NCBI GenBank assembly: GCA_002401965.1
Contig: NVUR01000020.1
Location: 1-64,000, forward strand
Origin: Alphaproteobacteria bacterium
Lineage (GTDB): Bacteria > Pseudomonadota > Alphaproteobacteria > Micavibrionales > Micavibrionaceae
Direction of reading: 5' to 3'
DNA: 64,000 nt
Shown: positions 17,469 through 23,966 of the stretch, one piece after another
Position numbering within the stretch: position 1 is the first letter of the stretch
Layout of the letters: each line of letters opens with the position of its first letter
Translations under genes and position numbers: made by a program
The notes under the pieces: model-generated
What the model was told of the DNA's origin: nothing
Databases searched by the model: none
What the model saw: the letters and a program-made list of their open reading frames with translations, nothing else

Positions 17469-18374
17469 CTAACTCAGTTTACTATTATTGTTCAGTAAGG
17501 TTTTCTTTATATCCGTATTGAAAACATAGGGAATGGCAACAATAAAGGGGGCGATTAAGGTTACTAAACCCACAAGAACAGACAGGAAAAAGGCACTTTC
17601 CATAGAAAAGCCGATTAAACTTAGCCCATAGATAAAGGCACCTTCACGCACCCCCCAGCCACCAAAACTGATTGGAAGGCTGGAAATCAGTGCGAGAATA
17701 GGCATAAGAGCCAAGAACCCGATGACAGGTATCGCGTGTCCGTTATTATCCATCCCAAGGGATAAGGCAAAGACACTTAAGATAAAGCATGCTTGCGCCA
17801 TCAGGCTGTAATAGCTGGTTTTGAACATCAACGCCTTATTCCCTGTATAATCCTTTAAAAGAGAAATAAATTGTGTGCGTTTAGGGGTGGCAAAAATAAA
17901 GTTGTTTAGCGTGCCAGCGCGTAAAAGAAAAACAAAAAGAAGTATTGCAATCAAACAGCCGCTTACCGAAAGAGACAAGAAAACCAATATTTTAGGGGCT
18001 ATTGTTGCATGTAATAAAGGTAGGCTGATTGCACTGAAAACCAGTAAGGCGGACAGTGTCATAAAGCGGTCAAGAAATGTAATAAAGATTGATTGTGTGA
18101 AGGATAAGCCCTGACGCATGGCGAGACCTGATTTTGCAATAATACCGCCAATGGAGGTTATGAAAATGATGTTGGCGAAGTATCCTGATATATTGATTAA
18201 GCTGCTGGTTTTAAATGATATATCGCTGCGCTTAAAACTTAAATAGCTATGCCAGCGCATATTAAGGAAAGAAATTTGGCATATAATCAAAACAAGGGCG
18301 AGACCTATAAGCCATAAATTCATGCCCTCGGATTGTCTTAAAAGGATATCCAAATCCATTTGCACCAACAGCAC
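17469..18374 (-). CDS. Lysylphosphatidylglycerol synthase TM-region / flippase-like protein
   Basis: An integral membrane protein with 7-8 helices of the UPF0104/PF03706-type, resembling the flippase part of MprF. Key stretches are SFGGWGVREGAFIYGL near 250 and RFMTLSALLVFSAISL near 105. The GTG at 18374 would begin the protein halfway through its first membrane helix and has no Shine-Dalgarno. The frame stays open upstream, adding LKTLKALSKYIISFALIA, which looks like a natural N-terminus starting at CTG 18428 or ATT 18431 behind AGGG/GGGAGG. A non-canonical start is therefore likely. The role is probably in lipid or glycan translocation, with low specificity of assignment. Confidence 0.8.
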   Translation of the reverse strand: MLLVQMDLDILLRQSEGMNLWLIGLALVLIICQISFLNMRWHSYLSFKRSDISFKTSSLINISGYFANIIFITSIGGIIAKSGLAMRQGLSFTQSIFITFLDRFMTLSALLVFSAISLPLLHATIAPKILVFLSLSVSGCLIAILLFVFLLRAGTLNNFIFATPKRTQFISLLKDYTGNKALMFKTSYYSLMAQACFILSVFALSLGMDNNGHAIPVIGFLALMPILALISSLPISFGGWGVREGAFIYGLSLIGFSMESAFFLSVLVGLVTLIAPFIVAIPYVFNTDIKKTLLNNNSKLS

Positions 18375-18431
18375 AGCAATCAGCGCGAAGCTAATAATAT
18401 ATTTAGATAATGCTTTAAGTGTTTTCAGAAT

Positions 18432-18541
18432 ATTTCCCTGATCCTCCCACAGAAAATAGATAACAAAATATATGCATTAAGCATTATGAAGGCAAGGCTT
18501 ATGCAGGGTAAATTTAAGATAATAAAGGATTAATGCGCCGA
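18432..18541. other. Divergent intergenic region before the moa promoter
   Basis: This A/T-rich stretch separates the minus-strand flippase-like gene from the moaA control region. It must hold the promoter of the minus-strand envelope/regulator genes. I see no clear -10/-35 pair and no ORF of interest. Confidence 0.4.
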
Positions 18542-18557
18542 GTTGATCCAAATCAAG
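18542..18557 (+). promoter_or_regulatory. FNR/CRP-family box upstream of moaA
   Basis: TTGATCCAAATCAA (18543-18556) is a perfect TTGAT-N4-ATCAA site. Its centre (18549.5) is correctly placed for a class II promoter with -10 TATGAT at 18578-18583 and a start near 18590, just ahead of the riboswitch. The moa operon is thus probably induced with narK, narG and moeA. Confidence 0.84.
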
Positions 18558-18609
18558 TGATGTTTCAAACAGATGAATATGATCAGGCTATAAAATTTGT
18601 CGGGCTACA

Positions 18610-18717
18610 TTTGTAGCTTGGCACCTCCGAGCTTTTAACGCCTAAGTCCCACATGGATATGGTGCGAAAGCCGGGGTCTTTGCGGAAACGCACTGGCCTT
18701 CCGTGTTTGAAAAGGAG
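18610..18717 (+). promoter_or_regulatory. Molybdenum-cofactor (Moco) riboswitch in the moaA leader
   Basis: The moaA leader shows the elements of the Moco RNA motif known from E. coli moaA. They are GGCACCTCC (18620-18628), GGTGCGAAAGCCGGGG with a GNRA-like loop (18661-18676), a hairpin TGCGGAAACGCA, and the 3' block GGCCTTCCGTG followed by GAAAAGGAG. The last block contains the moaA Shine-Dalgarno (AAGGAG, 18712-18717), five bases before the GTG start. Ligand binding could therefore hide the ribosome site and shut off cofactor synthesis when Moco is plentiful. A small extra hairpin GCTAC-ATTT-GTAGC (18604-18617) precedes it. A covariance-model search against the Rfam Moco family would settle the call. 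Confidence 0.85.
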
Positions 18718-18722
18718 CTAAC

Positions 18723-19715
18723 GTGCGTAATAAGCCTGCTATAACCGACCATTTTGGTCGCCGTTTTCCGTATTTGCGTTTGTCCGTGACGGATATTTGC
18801 AATTTCAGTTGCACCTATTGTTTGCCTGATGGCTATAAGAAGGTCAAAGGCGCTTCTCCCTTTATGCATACTGATGAAATTATACGTTTGGTGAAGGCTT
18901 TTGCCGCGCTGGGGACATGGAAAATGCGCCTTACAGGCGGAGAGCCGACGGTGCGCAAAGACTTCCTTGATATCGCCAGCGGTATTAACGCGATTGACGG
19001 CATTGAAAAACTGGCCTTTACCACCAATGGCTATCGCCTACCTGAACGCGCGCAGAGCTATTACGATGCAGGATTACGCGCGATTAACATCAGTATAGAT
19101 TCCCTTCGCCCCGCTAAATTCGAGGAAATAACAGGCCATGATTATTTGGCAAAAATAATGGACGGGATTCAGGCTTGCTATGATGTGGGCTTTGAAAGCG
19201 TGAAGACCAATACGGTTTTGCTTAAAGGTCTGAATGATGATGAGTTAGATGATTTTATAGATTTTGTCGCGGATAAGCCGATCTCTGTGCGATTTATTGA
19301 GTTGATGCAAACCCGTGATAATCAAGATTACTTTAAGGCACACCATTTGTCTGGTGGCGCAGTGACGGAAAAATTATTGGCACGTGGTTGGCGGTTAAAA
19401 CCGCGCATTGACGGGGCAGGACCAGCGCATGAATTTGAGCACGAGCAGAGCAGAGGGACGATTGGCTTAATCGCACCATATTCAAAAGATTTCTGTAAGA
19501 GTTGTAATCGTTTACGTGTTTCAGCCAAAGGCGCGTTGCATCTTTGCTTATTCGGTGAGGGTGGTTATGACTTGCGCGATTTGTTGCAAAATGATGATCA
19601 GTGCGAAGAGTTGCAAGATAAAATTATGGGCTTAATGAATTTCAAGAAATCGACACATTTTTTACATGACGGAAACTCAGGTGCCAGAGAGCATTTGGCA
19701 TCTATAGGAGGATAA
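18723..19715 (+). CDS. moaA: GTP 3',8-cyclase MoaA (radical SAM)
   Basis: This 330-residue radical-SAM enzyme catalyses the first step of molybdopterin synthesis from GTP. The N-terminal SAM cluster motif is C26-x3-C30-x2-C33 (ICNFSCTYC). The second cluster appears near the C-terminus in FCKSCNRLRV and LHLC. The usual GG ending is replaced by ASIGG, still a Gly-Gly tail needed for activity. The start is GTG at 18723 with AAGGAG embedded in the riboswitch. moaC follows four bases after the stop. Confidence 0.97.
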   Translation: MRNKPAITDHFGRRFPYLRLSVTDICNFSCTYCLPDGYKKVKGASPFMHTDEIIRLVKAFAALGTWKMRLTGGEPTVRKDFLDIASGINAIDGIEKLAFTTNGYRLPERAQSYYDAGLRAINISIDSLRPAKFEEITGHDYLAKIMDGIQACYDVGFESVKTNTVLLKGLNDDELDDFIDFVADKPISVRFIELMQTRDNQDYFKAHHLSGGAVTEKLLARGWRLKPRIDGAGPAHEFEHEQSRGTIGLIAPYSKDFCKSCNRLRVSAKGALHLCLFGEGGYDLRDLLQNDDQCEELQDKIMGLMNFKKSTHFLHDGNSGAREHLASIGG

Positions 19716-19719
19716 TAAT

Positions 19720-20754
19720 ATGGCGAAAGCAGAACAAATAGAATTCCCTGCGGCGAATGACCCGCATTTTAAAATGATTGATGTTGGCAGGAAACGTCCA
19801 ACCCGCAGGCGCGCAGTGGCTGTTGGCTCTATCACCATGAGCGCAGCGGCGTTTGAGCGTATTAAAAACGGAACGTTGCCGAAAGGCGATGTGCTGGCCT
19901 TGGCCGAGGCGGCGGGAATGATGGGCGCGAAGAAAACGCCTGAGCTGATCCCGATGTGCCATACTTTGCCGATGGATCAGGTGACAATCCATTGTGCGTT
20001 GAATGATGATGATTATAGCGTGAGTGTGTATTGCCAAGCTGCGGCCTATGCCAAGACAGGCGTGGAGATGGAGGCTTTGGCGGGTGTTAATATCGCTTTG
20101 CTAACCATTTGGGATTTAACCAAGGGCGTTGATCCGCATCTTTGTATTGGTGATATCAAGTTGCTGATTAAAACGGGCGGTAAAAGCGGTGTTTGGATTA
20201 ATCCTGATGGTATCCCTGATTGGCTGGCAGAGCAGATTCCTTCCGAGCGTATCTTGGATGGTTTGAAGGCAGGTGTGTTGGTGATGAGTGACCGTGCATC
20301 CAAAGGGGATTACGAGGATAAATCGGGCGCAGTGCTTGTTGATATATTGAAACGCGCAGGGGCGGAGCTTTCGAGTTACGAGGTTATTCCTGATGATGCC
20401 AAAACGATTGCCGAAAATCTTCGTTCTATCTGCCAGACACATCAGCCTGATTTGCTGATTGCTTCAGGTGGTACAGGGCCGGGGCCGCGGGATATTACTC
20501 CCGAAGTTCTGACTAAGGTATGTGATCGAATGTTGGATGGGTTGGGTGATTATATGCGCGCCGAAAGCCTGCATTTCACCGATACGGCGTGGTTGTCACG
20601 GATGAGCGCAGGTATGTGCGGTACAACGCTGGTTGTGGCGTTCCCAGGCAGTCCAAAGGCGGTTAAAGAATGTTGGGACATTATTGCGCCCTTTATTGGT
20701 GACGCGCTGTCCAAGATTAAGAAGCAAGGCTTTGCACCGTTAGAGAAAGAATAG
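19720..20754 (+). CDS. moaCB: MoaC-MoaB fusion protein
   Basis: A 344-residue two-domain protein. Residues 1 to about 155 are MoaC (cyclic pyranopterin monophosphate synthase), with signatures GAKKTPELIPMCHTLPM and TGVEMEALAGVN followed by IWDLTKG. From about 175 to the end it is a MoaB/Mog-type domain with VLVMSDRASKGDYEDKSG and ASGGTGPGPRDITPE, which adenylates molybdopterin. Fusing steps one-and-a-half and three of the pathway in one chain is known in several alphaproteobacteria. AGGAGG precedes the ATG. The stop is three bases before moaD. Confidence 0.95.
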   Translation: MAKAEQIEFPAANDPHFKMIDVGRKRPTRRRAVAVGSITMSAAAFERIKNGTLPKGDVLALAEAAGMMGAKKTPELIPMCHTLPMDQVTIHCALNDDDYSVSVYCQAAAYAKTGVEMEALAGVNIALLTIWDLTKGVDPHLCIGDIKLLIKTGGKSGVWINPDGIPDWLAEQIPSERILDGLKAGVLVMSDRASKGDYEDKSGAVLVDILKRAGAELSSYEVIPDDAKTIAENLRSICQTHQPDLLIASGGTGPGPRDITPEVLTKVCDRMLDGLGDYMRAESLHFTDTAWLSRMSAGMCGTTLVVAFPGSPKAVKECWDIIAPFIGDALSKIKKQGFAPLEKE

Positions 20755-20757
20755 GGG

Positions 20758-20997
20758 ATGCCCGATATAACCATTCATATACAGTTCTACGGTGCATTCC
20801 GAAAATTCGGGGCATCACAGAGCATCACGCTCGCCTCGGGTAGTAACGTGACGCAGGTCAAACAAGCATTATCAGAAACGCTTGGTGCGCTGGTGCATGA
20901 CTCTGTTTTGGCCAATGATAATGCGGTGTTGCCCAATAGTTATGTGTTTGAAGAAGATGCAATTTTGTGTATATTGCCACCTGTTTGCGGAGGGTAA
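20758..20997 (+). CDS. moaD: Molybdopterin synthase sulfur-carrier subunit MoaD
   Basis: This 79-residue ubiquitin-fold protein ends in PPVCGG, the Gly-Gly tail that is thiocarboxylated and inserts into MoaE. Length and beta-grasp spacing are normal. It lies three bases after moaCB. Its partner moaE is separated from it by the HNH gene, whereas moaD and moaE normally adjoin. Confidence 0.95.
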   Translation: MPDITIHIQFYGAFRKFGASQSITLASGSNVTQVKQALSETLGALVHDSVLANDNAVLPNSYVFEEDAILCILPPVCGG

Positions 20998-21002
20998 TTA
21001 TT

Positions 21003-21881
21003 ATGCAAGATGAAATTAAAATTGGTGAATTCGTTCGAAGCTATATTGAAAAAATATTTGAGTATTGTGAGGAAAATCCCGATGAATTTAAACGTTTGCA
21101 GGATAAAGAATATTCAAAAGATATTTTTGATATTAATTATCCGTTTTGTATGAAAACGGCTGATATTTCAGAGAAAGATTTATGTCGGTATTGGAAGAGG
21201 TTTTCTCCGCATCCTGATGGTGAGTATGTTGTTTGTAATATTAAAGTAAGGGTTTGTAGCCAATGGTTTGATGAATATATAAATCAAAGTAGAAAATTGT
21301 TTTCACAATATCTATTCAAGAAAAAACTAGCAACCAAACAAGAGTTAGCTCAATTAAAAGCCATATCAATAAAAAATGAGCGAATAAAAGTTGCCTCAGG
21401 GAAAAGGAAAAATTCGCGTTATAGGGGTAATGCTATTGGGAATGCTCAAAATTTAGCAATTAGAAATATATTAAGTAACTTAGGTTCAGAGTCCTTTAAT
21501 GCAGACGATTGGAACATCACCAAAGCATATTTTGTAAATCAATGCGCGTATTGTGGTTCAGACGGTAATCTGGAAATGGAACATGCTGTTCCTATTAACA
21601 AAGAAAAATTGGGCGAACACCGTTTAGGAAATATTATTCCGAGCTGCAAACCGTGTAATAAGAAGAAACACAATAAAAACTATATAGAATTTCTTGGTTC
21701 AAATACTGAACGTATAAAAATTATTGAAGAATATATGAGAAGTAGAAATTATGTTCCAATAACGAAGAGTGCTGAAATCAAACAGATATTGGATCAGGCA
21801 TATCGGGATGTTGGTTTGATTGCAGAAAAATATATAAAAACAATAAATGCGTTGGATTCTGGTGGTGACAATGAAACCTAA
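21003..21881 (+). CDS. HNH endonuclease domain protein inserted in the moa operon
   Basis: A 292-residue protein with a C-terminal HNH/zinc-finger nuclease module: C181-x2-C184, the E193-H194 pair in LEMEHAVP, N210 in RLGNIIPSC, and C215-x2-C218-N. The N-terminal 150 residues are charged and unfamiliar. I chose the ATG at 21003, preceded by GGAGG (20989-20993) inside the moaD end; the upstream in-frame ATG would lie inside moaD. The gene is much more A/T-rich than moaCB and moaE and overlaps the moaE start by 11 bases. It looks like a later insertion that kept the operon's translational coupling. It could be a homing-type or defence nuclease; no evidence of a Moco role. Confidence 0.82.
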   Translation: MQDEIKIGEFVRSYIEKIFEYCEENPDEFKRLQDKEYSKDIFDINYPFCMKTADISEKDLCRYWKRFSPHPDGEYVVCNIKVRVCSQWFDEYINQSRKLFSQYLFKKKLATKQELAQLKAISIKNERIKVASGKRKNSRYRGNAIGNAQNLAIRNILSNLGSESFNADDWNITKAYFVNQCAYCGSDGNLEMEHAVPINKEKLGEHRLGNIIPSCKPCNKKKHNKNYIEFLGSNTERIKIIEEYMRSRNYVPITKSAEIKQILDQAYRDVGLIAEKYIKTINALDSGGDNET

Positions 21882-22350
21882 TATCCATGTTGAAATATCG
21901 GAAAAGCCTTTAGACATCCAAGCGGCTTGTGACTTCGTGATGGATGACGCACATGGGGCGATTGATACATTTATTGGTGCGGTGCGTAATCATCATGAGG
22001 GTCAAGCGGTACAAGGCATGACGTATGACGTGCATAAGGGGCTGGCGGAGGCGACCTTTAACGATATCTGCCTGGAGGCACAAGGGTTTTGGCCGAATAC
22101 AAAATATTATGTTTCTCATTTTCAGGGAGAACTGGATATTGGTGGGATCAGCGTTATTATCGCGGTCAGTGCGGCGCATCGTGGGGATACGTTTGATGCG
22201 TGTCGCTATGTGATTGAAGAGCTTAAAAAACGTTCTCCCATTTGGAAGAAAGAACATTACCCAAGCGGTAAGAGCGAATGGTTGCCGGGGCATTCATTGA
22301 ATGATGAAGCGGATGTAGAGACAATTTGTTGTGGTAAGTGTCATGGCTAA
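21871..22350 (+). CDS. moaE: Molybdopterin synthase catalytic subunit MoaE
   Basis: About 159 residues. Recognisable MoaE features are GAIDTFIGAVRNHHEG, ISVIIAVSAAHRGDTFDACR (written as IAVSAAHRG and FDACRYVIEELK) and the catalytic Lys region PIWKKEHY. The start at ATG 21871 overlaps the HNH gene end; the longer 21847 start would extend the overlap and add residues not found in MoaE. The C-terminus has an unusual short Cys tail ICCGKCHG. The stop overlaps the mobA start. Confidence 0.94.
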   Translation: MKPNIHVEISEKPLDIQAACDFVMDDAHGAIDTFIGAVRNHHEGQAVQGMTYDVHKGLAEATFNDICLEAQGFWPNTKYYVSHFQGELDIGGISVIIAVSAAHRGDTFDACRYVIEELKKRSPIWKKEHYPSGKSEWLPGHSLNDEADVETICCGKCHG

Positions 22351-22870
22351 TACACTTAATATTGCGGGTGTTATTTTGGCGGGTGGTCGTTCATCGCGTA
22401 TGGGGCGGGACAAGGCGTTCCTCGATTTTGGTGGTAAGCCTCTGATTGACCATATGATGGAATTATTGCGCGATGTTGCCCTAAAGGATGTTTATGTTAG
22501 CGGCAATATTGAGGGCTATCGTAGTATTCCCGATACGCAGAGCTTTAATGGACCAGCTTGCGCGATTGCAGATGTGATGACGCATTTGAGCCAATATGGC
22601 GGTGTACTGTTCGTTCCAGTTGATATGCCGCTTCTCTCTGTTGGCATTCTGGATGTTTTGATGCAAAGCGATGGGGGTGGGTATTTTGAGGAATGGCCAT
22701 TGCCTGCGTTCATAACCCAGCCCTGTGTGGTCGAGAATGCCTATTCCGTTCAGAAATTATTGGATGAGCAAGGTGTAACGCCACTTGAAATTCCCGCGCA
22801 GTATAAAGCAGAGATGCAAAATTTTAATACCCCAGAAGATTGGAAAAAGGTGACGCAAAATGAATGTTAG
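22343..22870 (+). CDS. mobA: Molybdenum cofactor guanylyltransferase MobA
   Basis: About 175 residues with the nucleotidyltransferase signature GVILAGGRSSRMGRDKAFLDF near the N-terminus and FVPVDMPLLS for the metal-binding Asp. MobA attaches GMP to molybdopterin to make the bis-MGD that NarG needs. The ATG at 22343 overlaps the moaE stop by eight bases; a GTG 12 bases earlier is an alternative. The stop overlaps the next ORF by 11 bases. Confidence 0.93.
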   Translation: MANTLNIAGVILAGGRSSRMGRDKAFLDFGGKPLIDHMMELLRDVALKDVYVSGNIEGYRSIPDTQSFNGPACAIADVMTHLSQYGGVLFVPVDMPLLSVGILDVLMQSDGGGYFEEWPLPAFITQPCVVENAYSVQKLLDEQGVTPLEIPAQYKAEMQNFNTPEDWKKVTQNEC

Positions 22871-23201
22871 GTTTGAAGAACAAAATATCCGCTTCAAGAT
22901 TTCAGAGGAGGAGCTAAAGCAGCTTATGCAGGGGCATATTGTGCGTGTCTCGCTTGGCCTTTTGGTGAACAGCATGATCGCCTTGATTAATCCGAATGCA
23001 TTGGGGGAGGGTATGGAGGTCAAACAGGTTCTTGATGGTGATACCTCCTATATTACGTTGCTTGTCCCAAGTAATGTTTTGGTTGATCTTCATAATATGG
23101 GCAAAAATCGTGATGGTATTGTGGTGCAACAGGGCGAGCTTTCCCTGTCACTACAGGTTGATGTGCGTAAAGATTCCCGCCTCAAAGAAAAGGCGTGCTA
23201 G
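22860..23201 (+). CDS. Uncharacterised 113-residue protein of the Moco operon
   Basis: A small soluble protein beginning MNVRFEEQNIRFKISEEEL, with repeated hydrophobic/charged beta-like segments (ITLLVPSNVLVDL, LSLSLQVDVRK). I do not recognise a characterised family, although the N-terminus resembles small proteins seen near Moco genes. It overlaps mobA by 11 bases and the TSUP gene by seven, so it is translated as part of the operon. A function in Mo handling would be inference only. Confidence 0.75.
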   Translation: MNVRFEEQNIRFKISEEELKQLMQGHIVRVSLGLLVNSMIALINPNALGEGMEVKQVLDGDTSYITLLVPSNVLVDLHNMGKNRDGIVVQQGELSLSLQVDVRKDSRLKEKAC

Positions 23202-23959
23202 CCCTGTCATTTTCATTCTTTGTCACTGCCATCCTTTATGCGTCTGTGGGGTTTGGCGGTGGTTCGACCTATAATGCGTTGCTCGTCCTTGCCGAGGTGG
23301 ATTACCGCATTTTGCCCAGTATCGCGTTGCTCTGTAATTTGATTGTTGTCTCGGGCGGGGTGTGGCGATTTTCACGCGCGGGATATGTCGATTTAAGGCG
23401 CATGATGCCGTGGGTTATCACGTCGGTTCCGGCGGCATGGATTGGCGGCAGTTTAAATATCTCCGAGGCATTATTTGTCGGGTTGTTGGGTTTTTCTTTG
23501 CTGGTCGCGGCGGTGTGGATGCTCTGGCCGAAGAAAAATAAGCAACAACCAGCGAAAGAAATCATCAATCAATATCATTTTTTACCGCCTGTGATAGGCA
23601 TCGTTTTGGGGCTGTTGGCCGGATTAGTCGGTATTGGCGGCGGGATATTTCTTGCGCCTATCCTGTATCTTATGCGCTGGGATAGCGAAAAGAAAATCGC
23701 GGCAGCGTGCAGCGTTTTCATTTTGGTAAATTCTGTATCTGGTTTGATCGGGCAGGTTATGAAGCTCGGTTATATAGAATATCTTGGTGGTATATCAGTG
23801 TATTGGCTGTTGTTTCCTGCGGTGTTGATTGGTGGGCAAATCGGTTCTGCCATGGGTACAAAATATCTTAACCCGAAGACCTTAAGCCTTATGACCTCGT
23901 TGCTGATTTTATATGTGTCTGCACGTTTATTGTGGCGTTGGTTTAATATGATGGTTTAA
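23195..23959 (+). CDS. TSUP (TauE/SafE) family membrane transporter
   Basis: A 254-residue protein with eight hydrophobic segments and the internal duplication typical of TauE/SafE. Gly-rich motifs VGFGGGSTYNALLVL (first repeat) and GLVGIGGGIFLAPILYL (second) are visible. The family moves sulfite, sulfoacetate or related anions. The GTG start at 23195 overlaps the preceding stop. Position at the end of the moa operon suggests export or import of a sulfur compound or oxyanion linked to Moco, but the substrate is unknown. It is convergent with the sensor kinase gene eight bases away. Confidence 0.9.
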   Translation: MLALSFSFFVTAILYASVGFGGGSTYNALLVLAEVDYRILPSIALLCNLIVVSGGVWRFSRAGYVDLRRMMPWVITSVPAAWIGGSLNISEALFVGLLGFSLLVAAVWMLWPKKNKQQPAKEIINQYHFLPPVIGIVLGLLAGLVGIGGGIFLAPILYLMRWDSEKKIAAACSVFILVNSVSGLIGQVMKLGYIEYLGGISVYWLLFPAVLIGGQIGSAMGTKYLNPKTLSLMTSLLILYVSARLLWRWFNMMV

Positions 23960-23966
23960 GGTTGCT

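Noticed and set aside
20967..21002. Upstream start for the HNH gene within moaD
   Set aside because: The extra 12 residues come from the moaD end read in another frame. The internal ATG at 21003 has GGAGG at the right distance.
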